64,000 nucleotides of DNA from Thermoflexibacter ruber (lineage in GTDB: Bacteria; Bacteroidota; Bacteroidia; Cytophagales; Thermoflexibacteraceae): NCBI RefSeq assembly GCF_900113045.1, contig NZ_FONY01000013.1:1-64000 (forward strand). Direction: 5' to 3'. A program made the position numbers and the translations under genes. Positions 63,216 to 64,000 of the stretch are shown here, piece after piece (the first letter of the stretch is position 1; every line of letters starts with the position of its first letter). The notes beneath the pieces are model-generated. The model made no database searches, was not told the DNA's origin, and saw only the letters and a list, made by a program, of their open reading frames with translations.

Positions 63216-63608
63216 ATGTCTATTACCCAAGTAAAGGAGATAGCACTGTACGTCAAAGACTTAGAAGCGTCCAAAAAATTCTATCATACCTTGTTGGGTT
63301 TCCCAGTCATAGGGGAGGTAAAGGACAGACATGTCTTTTTTCGTGTGGGTAGTTCAGTATTGCTTTGTTTCAATCCAGAAGTTACTCGACAGGATACCTT
63401 TTTACCGCCTCATTTTGCCTACGGACATCAACATATTGCTTTTGAAGTTTCCCAAGACGAATACGAGCGTTGGAAGACGAAAATAACAGCCTTAGAAATT
63501 CAGATTATTCACGAGCATGATTGGGGAAATGGGTTTAAGTCTTTTTATTTCAAAGATGTTGATAATCATGTGTTAGAAATTGTGCCTGTGGGAATGTGGG
63601 GAGATTAA
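63216..63608 (+). CDS. VOC (glyoxalase/bleomycin-resistance) family protein
   Basis: A 130-residue protein of the vicinal-oxygen-chelate fold. Two beta-alpha-beta repeats are visible, beginning VKEIALYVKDLEASKKFYHT and ending FYFKDVDNHVLEIVPVG; the final glutamate (LEIV) and an internal His (HQHIAFEV) are likely metal ligands. The ATG at 63216 lies 7 bases after the kinase stop and is preferred over an upstream frame that overlaps the kinase. The substrate is unknown; it may be cotranscribed with the kinase. Confidence 0.85.
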   Translation: MSITQVKEIALYVKDLEASKKFYHTLLGFPVIGEVKDRHVFFRVGSSVLLCFNPEVTRQDTFLPPHFAYGHQHIAFEVSQDEYERWKTKITALEIQIIHEHDWGNGFKSFYFKDVDNHVLEIVPVGMWGD

Positions 63609-63642
63609 AAAAATCAAAATCTAAACTTAGCCAAATAAACTT

Positions 63643-64000
63643 ATGCAAACCATTACACTTACGCGCAAAGAAAACTATGCCATAGCCCAACTCAACAGAG
63701 GCAAAGCCAATCCTATGAATCGCCAAATGATTCAAGAACTGACGGAGTTAGTACATCAACTTGCTCATAATTTTGAGGTCAAGGGATTGATTATCACTGG
63801 AAAAGAACATTATTTTTCTGCTGGTTTAGATTTGTTGGAGTTGTACCAATTTAACCCCAAAGAAATGGAAGATTTTTGGAAAGATTTTTCCAAGATGATG
63901 CTCTCTTTGGCTTCCTTCCCTAAGCCTATGATTGCCGCTATTACAGGACATAGCCCTGCGGGAGGTTGTATTTTAGCTCTTTGCGGAGATTACAGAGTCA
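63643..64000 (+). CDS. Enoyl-CoA hydratase/isomerase family protein, 3' end beyond window
   Basis: The first 119 residues of a crotonase-fold enzyme. It begins MQTITLTRKENYAIAQLNRG; the oxyanion-hole segments are FSAGLDLLEL and ITGHSPAGGCILAL. The PAGG form and lack of visible second glutamate so far recall the mitochondrial-type 3,2-enoyl-CoA isomerases, but the diagnostic residue lies beyond the window. It follows the VOC gene by 34 bases and may share its transcript. Confidence 0.85.
   Translation, partial: MQTITLTRKENYAIAQLNRGKANPMNRQMIQELTELVHQLAHNFEVKGLIITGKEHYFSAGLDLLELYQFNPKEMEDFWKDFSKMMLSLASFPKPMIAAITGHSPAGGCILALCGDYRV

Noticed and set aside
1-64000. tRNA or rRNA genes in the spacers
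   Set aside because: No spacer showed a GTTCGAnTC-type T-loop with a matching cloverleaf or conserved rRNA sequence by eye; a tRNAscan search would be decisive.

Overview
The window looks like chromosomal DNA from an AT-rich member of the Bacteroidota, probably the Cytophagales. The reasons are a very large secreted protein ending in a type IX secretion (T9SS) sorting domain, family markers typical of that phylum (DUF4293, YfhO, DUF1800, DUF2141), and promoters of the form TTTG - about 19-20 nt - TAnnTTTG. No rRNA, tRNA, CRISPR array, transposase or prophage was seen. Base composition and homology were judged by eye only.

Layout. At 1-0.8 kb there is a terminator, a small hypothetical gene and a decayed gene carrying an HNHP motif. 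At 1-6.5 kb, aspartokinase faces a minus-strand fabH-accB-accC-thrB cluster. At 6.7-11.2 kb are a PAS histidine kinase, a membrane Fe-S protein of the HdrC/NarI type and a multi-spanning membrane protein. At 11.7-23.4 kb are a secreted cyclophilin, SMC, an orphan ABC ATPase, an AddB-like nuclease, a TPR protein and hisIE. At 23.8-34.9 kb are a sialate O-acetylesterase, an exported protein of unknown function, Mfd, YfhO and DUF4293. At 35-43.7 kb are TerC, a 40-residue membrane microprotein, UppP, Pgi, Pgk, a divergent NAD(P)H-binding protein/HxlR pair, an SLC45-like transporter and a small hypothetical. At 43.7-49.2 kb are a Crp-DUF2141-DinB-membrane protein-SDR run and a YyaL-type protein. 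At 49.3-55.8 kb is the giant DUF11-repeat protein. At 56.4-64 kb are a thioesterase, grpE-dnaJ, a DEAD-box helicase, a DUF1800 protein, a REC-histidine kinase, a VOC protein and the start of an enoyl-CoA hydratase/isomerase.

The genes themselves are mostly ordinary housekeeping genes: fatty acid initiation, aspartate-family amino acids, glycolysis, chromosome organisation, repair and chaperones. The unusual material is structural and largely non-coding. (1) Four dispersed copies of a repeat of about 170-215 nt have a conserved hairpin architecture. (2) Four quasi-palindromic spacers lie directly 5' of fabH, accB, accC and smc, each built from its own short private word repeated in both arms. 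(3) Two lineage-specific insertions sit inside the SMC reading frame, one in the head and one in the hinge, and both resemble intergenic repeat DNA. (4) A 240-nt element with perfect 15-bp terminal inverted repeats lies between two convergent genes. These are the best candidates for something not previously described.
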